A stretch of 64,000 bases of DNA from Acetobacter nitrogenifigens DSM 23921 = NBRC 105050 (GTDB taxonomy: Bacteria; Pseudomonadota; Alphaproteobacteria; Acetobacterales; Acetobacteraceae): assembly GCF_000429165.1 (NCBI RefSeq), contig NZ_AUBI01000001.1, positions 62,001 to 126,000 on the forward strand. The letters are read 5' to 3'. How positions within the stretch are numbered: position 1 is the stretch's first letter; each line of letters begins with the position of its first letter. The translations under genes were made by a program, and so were the position numbers. The notes below the pieces were generated by a model, which saw only the letters and a list, made by a program, of their open reading frames with translations, ran no database searches and was not told where the DNA came from. Of this stretch, positions 52,753-61,128 are shown piece after piece.

Positions 52753-54180
52753 ATGCGCCTGAGCCTTTCCGTTACAGGGTCCGCCCTGGCCATCATGACC
52801 GTTCTGGGCGCGACGTCTCCCTTCGCGACAGCGCCGGAGGCGGCCGCTCAGGCTCTGCCGCATGGACGCCATCACCATGGCGCACAGGCCGCACCTGCCG
52901 CCGCTGGAGCGGATCAGGACGCCCCCGCCGCCGTGCAGGGCGCGGAATCCGGCAAGAGCAAGGTTGTGTACGGGGAGACACAGGACACGATCATCGCCGT
53001 CATCAACGGCGCCCCCCTGACCCGCCGGGACGTTGACAATCGCGGACGCCTGTTTGCGCTATCCACCGGCCTGCCGGTCAGCGAAGACCTGATGAACCGT
53101 CTTCGTCCGCAGATCGTACGGCAGTTGATCGACGAACGTCTCCGCACGCAGGAAATTCTCGATCGCCACATCATCGTCACGTCGGAGCAGATCGCCGCCG
53201 CCATCGCAGGCATCGAAAAACGCAACGGGATGCCAGAGCATGCCTTGCGCGATCGGCTGGAGAAAGACGGCGTATCTCTTACCACCCTGATCGACCAGAT
53301 ACGCGTGCAGATCGGCTGGACGCAGGTTCTTCGGCAGGAGATGGGCTCCCGCGCGCGCATGACGTCGGAAGACATCGCCGAACGAACCGAGGCTCTTCGC
53401 AAACAGGAAGGTCGCCCGGAGTACCTTATCAGCGAGATTTTCGTGCCGGTCGAAGATCCCCGTCACACCGAGACGGAGCTGAAATTCACCGAAACCATCA
53501 TCCAGCAGCTCCGTAACGGCGCCCCTTTCCCCATCGTCGCCGCGCAATTCTCGCAGGCGCAAAGCGCGCTCGACGGCGGATCGATGGGCTGGGTGCAGGA
53601 GGACAGCCTGGACCCGCAGGTCGTCGCGATGATCAGGCAGATGCCTGAAGGCGCTATCTCCAACCCGATCCGTGTCGCAGGCGGTTACGTGATCGCCACC
53701 ATCGAAGGCAAACGCGTCATCGGCCACCAGCCCGGCACCTTGCTTGACGTCCGGCAGGCGTTCATACCCTTCACCGAGAAACTTAACCCACAGGCGCCGA
53801 CCGATCAGCAGCGCCGCGCGCTACAGCAGGCGGTTCAGATCAGTCAGAGCGTCCATGCGTGCGACGACCTTGCTGCGATGAACAAAAAATTGGGCGAAGT
53901 CCGACCGAGCAATCCCGGTGAACTGCAACTGGAACGCCTCAATCCGCAGATGCGTCAGGTGCTCTCGGAACTTCCTATTGGCAAGACAACGCGCCCTCTG
54001 GTGTCCGAAGACGGTATCGACCTGCTTATGATCTGCAGCAAGCAGACGAAAAACTTCGCTGACCAGACGCCGAGCGAAATTGCGGACCAGCTTCTGAACG
54101 AGCGCGTCGAGCAGACCGCGCGTCAGTTGGACCGCGATCTGCACCGGCGTGCGGTTATCGAAATGCGCTCCAAGACCTGA
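52753..54180 (+). CDS. surA: Periplasmic chaperone / peptidyl-prolyl isomerase SurA
   Basis: SurA escorts outer-membrane barrels such as LptD through the periplasm. The 475-residue protein begins MRLSLSVTGSALAIMTVLGA with a signal peptide, then a low-complexity Ala/His/Gln region. The N-terminal SurA domain is TIIAVINGAPLTRRDVDNRG and RQLIDERLRTQEILDRHI. One parvulin domain (about residues 205-310) contains EYLISEIFVPVEDP and FSQAQSALDGGSMGWV. The second parvulin region is reduced. It lies between lptD and rsmA; pdxA, usual between surA and rsmA in many bacteria, is absent. Confidence 0.93.
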   Translation: MRLSLSVTGSALAIMTVLGATSPFATAPEAAAQALPHGRHHHGAQAAPAAAGADQDAPAAVQGAESGKSKVVYGETQDTIIAVINGAPLTRRDVDNRGRLFALSTGLPVSEDLMNRLRPQIVRQLIDERLRTQEILDRHIIVTSEQIAAAIAGIEKRNGMPEHALRDRLEKDGVSLTTLIDQIRVQIGWTQVLRQEMGSRARMTSEDIAERTEALRKQEGRPEYLISEIFVPVEDPRHTETELKFTETIIQQLRNGAPFPIVAAQFSQAQSALDGGSMGWVQEDSLDPQVVAMIRQMPEGAISNPIRVAGGYVIATIEGKRVIGHQPGTLLDVRQAFIPFTEKLNPQAPTDQQRRALQQAVQISQSVHACDDLAAMNKKLGEVRPSNPGELQLERLNPQMRQVLSELPIGKTTRPLVSEDGIDLLMICSKQTKNFADQTPSEIADQLLNERVEQTARQLDRDLHRRAVIEMRSKT

Positions 54181-54232
54181 CAGCCATCATGCCATTTTCT
54201 TCTGCGCATGGGCGCTCTTACGCGGCGGTTTT

Positions 54233-55057
54233 GTGAGTTCGCCCCGCGAACCGCTGGCGTCGGTCATCAAACGCCACGGTCTCGACGCCCGCAAGGCGCT
54301 TGGACAGCACTTCCTTCTTGATCCGGGCGTCACCGAGCGTATCGCTCAGCTGGCAGGATCACTCAAGGGACGCCATGTCGTGGAGGTCGGCCCCGGCCCC
54401 GGCGGCCTGACCCGGGCTTTGCTCGACAGCGACGCCGCATCGGTTCTGGCCGTGGAGGTCGACACCCGCGCTGTGGCGGTGATCAGCGAACTCGCAGAAG
54501 AAGCGCCGGACCGCCTTCGGCTGATCGAGGCAGACGCAACCGCTGTGGACCTCGCCGAGCTATGTCCTGCCCCGCGCCATATCGTCGCCAATCTCCCGTA
54601 CAACGTCGCCACGCCATTGCTGATCGGTTGGCTCCGTCAGGCGGCGCAGTGGGAGCGACTGACCCTGATGTTTCAGCTGGAAGTCGCTGAACGTATCTGC
54701 GCGGCGCCGGATAGCGAGCATTACGGCCGCCTCGCCGTCATTTCGCAATGGTGCGCGGACTGCGCTCAGGTAATGCGGCTCCCTCCTGGCGCATTCTCCC
54801 CTCCGCCAAAAGTCTGGTCGGCGGTCGTGAGCGTAACGCCCAGACCGGAACAACCGTCGTCAGAACTGTTTTCCGCGATGGAGCGCGTCACGGCCGCCGC
54901 ATTCGGACAGCGGAGGAAAATGTTGCGCGGATCTCTCAAGAGCGTAGGCGGAGAACACCTTCTCTCGGCCGCGGAGATTGAGGGAACACGACGCGCCGAA
55001 ACCCTGAGCGTCGAAGAGTTCGATCGTCTGGCGCGGGCGCTTTTGGCGAAGCGATAG
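54233..55057 (+). CDS. rsmA: 16S rRNA dimethyladenosine transferase
   Basis: RsmA (KsgA) dimethylates two adjacent adenines near the 3' end of 16S rRNA. GTG 54233 (VSSPREPLASVIKRHGLDAR) gives 274 residues; upstream in-frame codons overlap surA. KALGQHFLLD, the SAM loop VVEVGPGPGGLTRAL, VEVDTRAV, the catalytic NLPYNVATPLL and QRRKMLRGSLKS are present. The gene is the end of the lptF-rsmA row. Confidence 0.95.
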   Translation: MSSPREPLASVIKRHGLDARKALGQHFLLDPGVTERIAQLAGSLKGRHVVEVGPGPGGLTRALLDSDAASVLAVEVDTRAVAVISELAEEAPDRLRLIEADATAVDLAELCPAPRHIVANLPYNVATPLLIGWLRQAAQWERLTLMFQLEVAERICAAPDSEHYGRLAVISQWCADCAQVMRLPPGAFSPPPKVWSAVVSVTPRPEQPSSELFSAMERVTAAAFGQRRKMLRGSLKSVGGEHLLSAAEIEGTRRAETLSVEEFDRLARALLAKR

Positions 55058-55486
55058 ACGCTGTCAACCACAGGCGTCACTCCTGCTCCTTAGATACCCC
55101 CATAGTTTTACTTAAAAATGCTGGCTTACAATCGAAGTCTCATCCGCAAACGGGGCGTGTGCAACTGTGCGTGGGCGGCGGCGTTGGCATGACAGACGCG
55201 CCAGATCGCGTGGTTTGGCACGGAGACGTTCCCGAATGCGCCGCGATGAAGCCGCCTCCGGTTGGATTTTGGGCTGCACAGCATTTCAGAAGCAGCGACC
55301 ACAGAAAATTTTCCGGGTCACTAACGTCAACTGTGAGTAGAGTCTCCCGCTTTCTGATAACAATCCACATCGCTCAATCGCCGCCGCCGCGCGATAAATT
55401 TCCGTGCCGAGCGTGACGCGCAGTATCATCTCTCTGTAACGGAAGAATATTTCCCGCGACCCACTCTAATTTTAAGGCAATTTACA
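55058..55486. other. Intergenic after rsmA
   Basis: 429 bp between rsmA and the small lipoprotein gene. Frames of 76-85 codons exist on both strands around 55140-55416, but none has a good start site or recognisable motif. AT-rich patches near 55110-55140 could hold a promoter for the lipoprotein gene. Confidence 0.35.
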
Positions 55487-55636
55487 ATGACGCTACGGCA
55501 GGTCACCATTCTCGTCCTTTTGGCCATAGCGTGCGCTGCATGTGGCCCTCGTCAGGAGCCTGCTACAGGCCCCACGTGGGGGAAACATCCAGGCGGGACC
55601 GGAAGCTACGGCAGTTTTGGCACAGGTGTAATGTGA
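55487..55636 (+). CDS. 49-residue lipoprotein (hypothetical)
   Basis: A short frame encoding MTLRQVTILVLLAIACAACG followed by about 29 Gly/Pro/Thr-rich residues (PTWGKHPGGTGSYGSF) and a stop. The first 20 residues are a standard type II signal peptide with the lipobox ACAAC-G, cleaving before the second Cys pair member. AAGGCA lies 9 bp ahead of the ATG. Small Gly-rich lipoproteins of this kind are often missed by gene finders. Function unknown. Confidence 0.6.
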   Translation: MTLRQVTILVLLAIACAACGPRQEPATGPTWGKHPGGTGSYGSFGTGVM

Positions 55637-55867
55637 TCGGATCCGTTATAGACGGGCCAAAACTTCGAGCGTCCTGCCAACACAGGACGGAAATAAGCAG
55701 AGATTTCGAGGAAGATCGAACCTGTGCAAGAAATATTGTTCATTGTTTTGAAAAAAACCTGACGCCCACACATGCATAGGACCCCATTTGGCATGATTTA
55801 TAACTCTGAAAATTCAAGAGATACTTCACGGCGCGAAACGCGAAAATCACCCTTGTCGGCTAGATGA

Positions 55868-56278
55868 TCAGAACGTCTGCGTCCGATTTATAGCCTGCGC
55901 CGTCAAATAACCAGCCGTCACCGCGATCATGCCCAAGGTGATCGAAATCGCGACATTCAGGACCGCGCGCACTGGGGCGCCACTACGAAGCAGTTCCAGA
56001 GTCTGGAGGCTGAAAGAAGAAAAAGTCGTATATCCCCCGCAGATTCCGATCATGAATGCAAGCCGGCCAGTGTCAGAGATCGGGAAACGACCAGATGCTG
56101 TCGTCAGAACTCCGAAAAAAGCTATAGCGAACGATCCAGTCGCGTTAATCATAATCGTTCCCCAGGGCAGAGACTGGCTCCAGCGGAGCATGGCCAACCC
56201 AACCCAATAGCGGAGCAATGTGCCGATCGCTCCGGCGACGGCGATAATGAGCGTAGAAATTATGTTCGGATACAACAC
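55868..56278 (-). CDS. crcB: Fluoride exporter, CrcB/Fluc family
   Basis: A 136-residue four-span membrane protein. Fluc channels work as antiparallel dimers and expel fluoride. IGTLLRYWVGLAM, the first pore motif GTIMINATGSFAIAFF with its Asn, and GICGGYTTFSSFSLQTLELL with the Phe box and the sodium-site TTFS are conserved. A fluoride riboswitch lies about 230 bp upstream on the same strand, which settles the function. Confidence 0.95.
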   Translation of the reverse strand: MLYPNIISTLIIAVAGAIGTLLRYWVGLAMLRWSQSLPWGTIMINATGSFAIAFFGVLTTASGRFPISDTGRLAFMIGICGGYTTFSSFSLQTLELLRSGAPVRAVLNVAISITLGMIAVTAGYLTAQAINRTQTF

Positions 56279-56308
56279 GTGATCTTCTTCCAGATTATAT
56301 GCGATGAG

Positions 56309-56497
56309 TCAGATACGCGCACGAAGCGCGACGTTCAGCTGCAGATCAGTCACTTTCCATAAAAACATAGCAAGAAAGCGGACTGCACGCACATTTCGTT
56401 CCACAACTGCGCCCGCCGACAGTGGATCGCCGGATACCGCGCTGACGCGAACCTCGGTAATATATTTCTCATGGGACGGACAAACCTCTCCTGTCAT
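56309..56497 (-). other. Possible short open frame between riboswitch and crcB
   Basis: A 62-codon frame (MTGEVCPSHEKYITEVRVSA and on) and a 40-codon frame from 56472, the latter with AGGAGAGG upstream, fill the 200 bp between the riboswitch and crcB. Neither resembles a known protein. The stretch may instead be leader RNA or hold a second promoter. Confidence 0.2.
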
Positions 56498-56505
56498 GCG
56501 TCTGG

Positions 56506-56580
56506 CGCGAGACAGGGGTCATCAGCTTCTCGTGAAGCGGTTCGCTCAATGGCGGCAGGCGGACTCCATCGCCTGCCGCC
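56506..56580 (-). ncRNA. Fluoride riboswitch (crcB motif)
   Basis: In transcript order the aptamer shows a 10-bp stem GGCGGCAGGC/GCCTGCCGCC whose loop holds GATGGAGTCC, then ATTGAGCG, AACCGCTT and its partner AAGC, followed by TGATGACCCCTG. These are the conserved pieces of the crcB motif: the GATGG..TCC loop, the pseudoknot-forming strand, AACCGC, and CTGATGA followed by CCT. It lies upstream of crcB on the same strand. TTGACA at 56611-56606 is a plausible -35. Binding of fluoride should switch on crcB expression. Confidence 0.88.
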
Positions 56581-56759
56581 ATTGAAACGATAATGGACGG
56601 CGCTATGTCAAGCGGCTTCAGCGCCAAGCCCTCTAATGGCGACGCACTGCCTTGGACAGCCCTCCCACTCTGCGAAAGTCGTAGCAACTGTCGCCAAGAC
56701 CTCGACGCACGCCGTATTAACCATGGTTGCAGATCTCACCCCCCCCGAACTTCTCCTGT

Positions 56760-56788
56760 TTGACAAAGCCGCACGACGCCCCGTACTC
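56760..56788 (+). promoter_or_regulatory. Candidate promoter of the hydantoinase-like operon
   Basis: TTGACA at 56760-56765 with a 17-bp spacer to GTACTC at 56783-56788, 32 bp ahead of the first gene. The -35 is consensus, the -10 is weak. Confidence 0.4.
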
Positions 56789-56820
56789 ATTCCGCCTCGA
56801 TAACAGACTGGACGTGCCCG

Positions 56821-58374
56821 ATGATTCGTATTGGCGTGGACGTGGGAGGAACGAACACTGACGCGGTCATGATCGATTGCGATGGCGTCAGGGCTTCCTG
56901 CAAGGTCTACACGAGTCAGGACGTGATATCGGGAGTTAGCGGAGCGCTGGCGCGCCTGCTGAACGATTCCGGCGTCTCTCCCGATCAGGTGGACGTGGTG
57001 ATGATCGGCACTACGCATTTCACCAACGCCGTTGTGCAGCGCAAGGACCTCGCTCCGACTGCCGCAATCCGTCTTGGATTGCCCGCGACGGCTTGCCTGC
57101 CGCCGATGACCGACTGGCCTTCAGACTTGCGGACGGCCATTCATGGGCGCGCCTACATGCTCGGCGGCGGATATGAATTCGACGGGCGGGAGATCGCGCC
57201 TCTGGATGAGGCCGGGCTGCGAACCGTAGCTCGTGAACTCAAGGATACGGAAATTCGCGCCGTCGCCGTATCATCGGTCTTTTCTCCGATCAACGCGACG
57301 ATGGAGGATCGGGCAGAGGAAATTCTCTGTAAGGAAATTCCGGGCGTTCATGTAACAAAATCTCACGAGGTCGGTCGCGTCGGGCTGCTTGAGCGCGAAA
57401 ACGCCACGATCATGAACGCCTGCCTGCGCGATCTGTCTGCGACGGTCGTGAACGCATTCCGCGACGCCCTGCGCCAAAGCGGTCTGCGGGCAGCGATGTA
57501 TCTGACGCAGAACGATGGCACGTTGATGGACGCGACTTTCGCTGAGCGTTTCCCCGTGATGACGTTCGCATCCGGCCCCACCAACTCGATGCGCGGCGCG
57601 GCATGGCTGTCGGGCGTGTCCGACGCAATCGTCGTCGATATCGGTGGCACGACCAGCGACGCGGGATTACTGCGCGGCGGCCTGCCACGGCAGGCTGGTA
57701 TCGCCGTAGAAGTGGGCGGCGTGCGCACGAACTTCCGCATGCCCGACGTTTTCTCCGTCGGGCTGGGTGGCGGGTCGATCGTACGACGGGGCACGGAAGG
57801 CGTAACTGTCGGACCTGACTCGGTTGGCTATCGCCTCGCGACTGAAGGCATGGCTTTCGGGGGCGACACGCTGACCACGACAGATGTCATGATTGCATCC
57901 GGGGCCGTCGCGCTTGGCGATCCTGCGCGTCTGACTTCCCTGCCCGCCGATCTGCTGCAGGCAGCGCGTGCGGAGATGGAGCGTATTCTGACGGCCTGCG
58001 TCGAGCGGGCGCGGCTGTCGTCGGAGGAGATTCCGGTCATCGTCGTCGGAGGCGGCTCCGTCCTCGTCGATCAGGACCGCATCGCAGGGCTCCCTGTGCT
58101 CAAACCTTCGCATTTCGGGGTCGCGAACGCCGTTGGCGCCGCCATCGCGCAGGTTTCCGGGGAAGTGGACAAGGTCTATTCCCTCGCAGCACAAACGCGC
58201 GCCGATGCGTTGGCTGACGCGAAGGAGAGCGCAAGCCGGACGGCCATTGCGGCCGGCGCGGACGCGGCGACCCTCGACATTGCGGAGATCGAGGAAATTC
58301 CCCTCGCATATCTTCCAGGAAACGCAACGCGCATACGCGTCAAGGTAATCGGTGATCTCCATGTCAAAGCCTGA
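56821..58374 (+). CDS. Hydantoinase A / oxoprolinase-family ATP-dependent ring hydrolase
   Basis: A 517-residue ASKHA-fold protein. The N-terminal phosphate loop IRIGVDVGGTNTDAVMIDCD, IGTTHFTNAVVQRKDL, VSSVFSPINATMEDRAEEIL and the second phosphate motif IVVDIGGTTSDAGLLRGGLP are those of HyuA. It lacks a HyuB-type second subunit; instead the next gene codes a DUF917 protein, a pairing seen elsewhere. It probably cleaves a cyclic amide or related ring with ATP; the substrate is unknown. Confidence 0.85.
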   Translation: MIRIGVDVGGTNTDAVMIDCDGVRASCKVYTSQDVISGVSGALARLLNDSGVSPDQVDVVMIGTTHFTNAVVQRKDLAPTAAIRLGLPATACLPPMTDWPSDLRTAIHGRAYMLGGGYEFDGREIAPLDEAGLRTVARELKDTEIRAVAVSSVFSPINATMEDRAEEILCKEIPGVHVTKSHEVGRVGLLERENATIMNACLRDLSATVVNAFRDALRQSGLRAAMYLTQNDGTLMDATFAERFPVMTFASGPTNSMRGAAWLSGVSDAIVVDIGGTTSDAGLLRGGLPRQAGIAVEVGGVRTNFRMPDVFSVGLGGGSIVRRGTEGVTVGPDSVGYRLATEGMAFGGDTLTTTDVMIASGAVALGDPARLTSLPADLLQAARAEMERILTACVERARLSSEEIPVIVVGGGSVLVDQDRIAGLPVLKPSHFGVANAVGAAIAQVSGEVDKVYSLAAQTRADALADAKESASRTAIAAGADAATLDIAEIEEIPLAYLPGNATRIRVKVIGDLHVKA

Positions 58375-59467
58375 TTTACGCTCCGACGCCGGTTTTCTGG
58401 TCGAAGAACCCGACCTGCTGCCGCTCGCGCTCGGTTGCGCCATTCTCGGCACTGGCGGCGGCGGCAATCCCTATCTCGGCATGCTGCGCGCACGGGAACT
58501 GCTGCGTCAGGGCGCACAGGTCCGCGTCATTCCGTTCGAGGCGCTGGACGACGAAGCCTGGGTCTATGCGCTCGGCGGCATCGGCGCGCCGGTCGTCGGC
58601 GTGGAAAAGATCAAACGCGGCGACGAATGTCTCCGCGCCATGCGGGCGATAGAAGCGCGCACGGGCAAAACCGCGTCGGCCCTGATCTCCGAAGAAATCG
58701 GCGGATCGAACGGCATAGAGCCGATCGCCACGGCCGCGCAGGCGGGCTTGCCCGTGCTCGACGGCGACGGGATGGGACGCGCATTCCCTGAAGTCCAGAT
58801 GACGACTTTCTTCGTCTATGGGCAGGAATGCTCACCGGCGGCCGTCGCGGACGACAAGGGCAACGTGGTCACATTCGACCCCGTCGACACGATGCACCGT
58901 CTGGAGGCGCTGGCTCGCGCGGTCACCGTGCAGATGGGCGGCGGCGCGGGCATGTGCACCGCGCCGATGTCGATGGGTTTCATACGCCGTGCAGCGTTGC
59001 CGGGCACGGTCACGCAGGCGCTATCGATCGGTCGCGCCATTCTCGACGCGCGCCGCACGCATGCGGACGTACTGGACCGGCTGCTGCTCGCCGCTGACGC
59101 CACGCTGCTCTTCACCGGCAAGGTGACCGGCGTCACCCGGGAATTGAAGGGCGGTTTTTCCGTCGGGTCCGTGCAGGTTCAGGGCGATGCAGAGTACAAC
59201 GGCTCCACCGCAGACGTAGCGATCCAGAACGAAAATCTGGTTCTTTGGATCGACGGCGCTGTTCGCGTCTGCGTGCCTGACCTGATCATGCTGGTCGAGC
59301 GGGAAACGGGCGAGCCGATCACGACGGAACTGGTCAAATACGGTCTTTCCATCGCGATTATCGGCATGCCCGCCCATGCGTTGCTCAAAACGCCCGAGGC
59401 GCTGAAGATCATGGGGCCTGCCGCATTCGGATACCCCGGCATCGACTTTGACGCTCACCGACTCTAG
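58361..59467 (+). CDS. DUF917 domain protein
   Basis: A 368-residue protein starting MSKPDLRSDAGFLVEEPDLL. The DUF917 motif is LALGCAILGTGGGGNPYLGM, with VYALGGIGAPVVGVEKI and ISEEIGGSNGIEPIATAAQ following. The family commonly accompanies hydantoinase-like proteins and may supply the second part of the reaction; biochemistry is not settled. The ATG lies 14 bp inside the end of the hydantoinase-like gene. Confidence 0.85.
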   Translation: MSKPDLRSDAGFLVEEPDLLPLALGCAILGTGGGGNPYLGMLRARELLRQGAQVRVIPFEALDDEAWVYALGGIGAPVVGVEKIKRGDECLRAMRAIEARTGKTASALISEEIGGSNGIEPIATAAQAGLPVLDGDGMGRAFPEVQMTTFFVYGQECSPAAVADDKGNVVTFDPVDTMHRLEALARAVTVQMGGGAGMCTAPMSMGFIRRAALPGTVTQALSIGRAILDARRTHADVLDRLLLAADATLLFTGKVTGVTRELKGGFSVGSVQVQGDAEYNGSTADVAIQNENLVLWIDGAVRVCVPDLIMLVERETGEPITTELVKYGLSIAIIGMPAHALLKTPEALKIMGPAAFGYPGIDFDAHRL

Positions 59468-59486
59468 GCCCGATGGCGCCACGGAC

Positions 59487-60752
59487 ATGTCAGCCTTCCA
59501 GAGCGACAGCGAGTTCCAGATGCAACCGGCCCCGGACGAAGCCGCCCGGCCATGGGGGCGGGTCGCGCTGATCCTATCGGCCTCCAGCGTCTCCTTTCCG
59601 ACGATCCTTACCGGCGTCGACCTGGCGCGCGCCGCCACACCGACGAACTTCTACCTTGGGCTGGCGGGCGGCGGCGTGGTCCTGACGATTATCGCCACCC
59701 TGATGGGCGTGATCGGCAGCCGCACGCGGCTGAGTTCCTACATGCTGGCCAACCGGGCCTTCGGAGAGCACGGCGCGGCGTGCCTCAACGCGCTCTTCGC
59801 GCTGTCGCTGGTCGGATGGTTCGGGGTCAACATCGAATTGTTCGCCGACGCCGCCCGCGCTCTGCTTGCGGTTCTGGTCGGTTATCACGGGGCCATCTGG
59901 CCGCTTGAACTGGGCGCCGGCGCGCTGATGACTGCGACGACGGCGCTTGGCCTGCGCGCCATAGACCGGCTTTCGCTGTGGATGACGCCGCTCATGACGC
60001 TGATCGTCATGGAGCTTTTCGCCCGCGCATTCGGCGTCACGACGGCTGGAGAGGCCGGGCGGCGGATTCTCGGCCACGCTCTGTCGGCCGGGGAGGTTAT
60101 CACTGTGGTTGTCGGCGGCGTCGTGGTCGGCGCCGTGACGATGCCAGATTTTTGTCGCTTCCTGCGGCGCCCTGCTGAAGTCGTCGCCGTCAGCGTCTGC
60201 GCCTATCTGCTGTCCGCGTCGTTCGTGATGCTTGCCGGCGGGTTCGCGGGCCTCGCCGTCCCTGAAGGCGACGCTTTGGCGGCGATGCGCGCTCTCGGGA
60301 TGGGAGCCGCTGCATTTCTGCTGGTGTTCGGGGGCACATGGACCATCAACGCCCTGAACCTTTACAGCATGGCGCTCAGTGTTTCGACGTTACGCCCCCT
60401 GCGGGCGAACCATGCGGTGTTGACGATCATCGGCGGCGTGGTCGGGACTGCCGCCGCGTTTGCTGGCCTCGCCGAACATTTCGTCGAATTTCTGACATAT
60501 CTTTCGATCGCGTTCATGCCGGTGTCTGGCGTGATCGTCGCCGATTTCTATCTTGCCAGCCCATCCCTCAGACCTCCCGGTTGGGCGCCGTTCGCGTCAT
60601 GGGCCGTCGGAATGCTGTCCGGAGTCCTGGCGATGCAGCAGATCATCACCGTGACACATGTTGCAGCGTGCGACGCGTTGCTTGCGTCCGTCCTCACACA
60701 AGCCGCGCTGTGCCGAGTTGGAAAAAAGCAGACCGATCCGGCAGGTCAGTAG
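59487..60752 (+). CDS. NCS1-family purine/cytosine permease-like transporter
   Basis: A 421-residue membrane protein with about 12 spans. RVALILSASSVSFPTILTG and the first broken-helix segment are followed by LMGVIGSRTRLSSYMLANRA, SLVGWFGVNIELFADAARAL and TMPDFCRFLRRPAEVV, the family order of CodB-like transporters. ATG 59487 is chosen; a TTG at 59448 inside DUF917 is possible. With the two genes upstream it suggests import and hydrolysis of a nucleobase or hydantoin-like nitrogen source. Confidence 0.85.
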   Translation: MSAFQSDSEFQMQPAPDEAARPWGRVALILSASSVSFPTILTGVDLARAATPTNFYLGLAGGGVVLTIIATLMGVIGSRTRLSSYMLANRAFGEHGAACLNALFALSLVGWFGVNIELFADAARALLAVLVGYHGAIWPLELGAGALMTATTALGLRAIDRLSLWMTPLMTLIVMELFARAFGVTTAGEAGRRILGHALSAGEVITVVVGGVVVGAVTMPDFCRFLRRPAEVVAVSVCAYLLSASFVMLAGGFAGLAVPEGDALAAMRALGMGAAAFLLVFGGTWTINALNLYSMALSVSTLRPLRANHAVLTIIGGVVGTAAAFAGLAEHFVEFLTYLSIAFMPVSGVIVADFYLASPSLRPPGWAPFASWAVGMLSGVLAMQQIITVTHVAACDALLASVLTQAALCRVGKKQTDPAGQ

Positions 60753-61128
60753 TAAATTCGAAGGGTGATTTCCTTGAATATATCTTTCCAAACCAGCCTG
60801 TGGTCACTTCGACGCGGATAATAACACCCCGTCCCACAGAAAAACCAAGGCTTTGAAAAACAGTCCGACGTTTGCTCGAACAGTCACACTGAGATAACCG
60901 CGTTTCACATACAGACTGTGAACGCTGCCGAGCCAAACGAAAGCTCGTCGCATATCACAGCGTCATAAGATACCGGCCTGGAAATACAGGGGTGAGGAAG
61001 CTCCAGCGCGGACCGCTCCCGCTACCAGCATACATCTCCAAACAGGCTCAAGGAACAAAGCCTTTTCATGATCGCGCAGCGGTTTACAAAGACCCATAAA
61101 GCCGCGTTATCGCCTCAGCGAGGAACCG
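60753..61128. other. Intergenic between convergent permease and anmK
   Basis: 376 bp without a credible gene. It is AT-richer than its surroundings. Short frames up to 80 codons exist without start sites or motifs. No clear terminator hairpin with T-tract was found. Confidence 0.35.

Noticed and set aside
55159-55416. 85-codon frame after rsmA
   Set aside because: No ribosome site, no known motif, Pro/Arg-rich end; kept only as a note on the gap.
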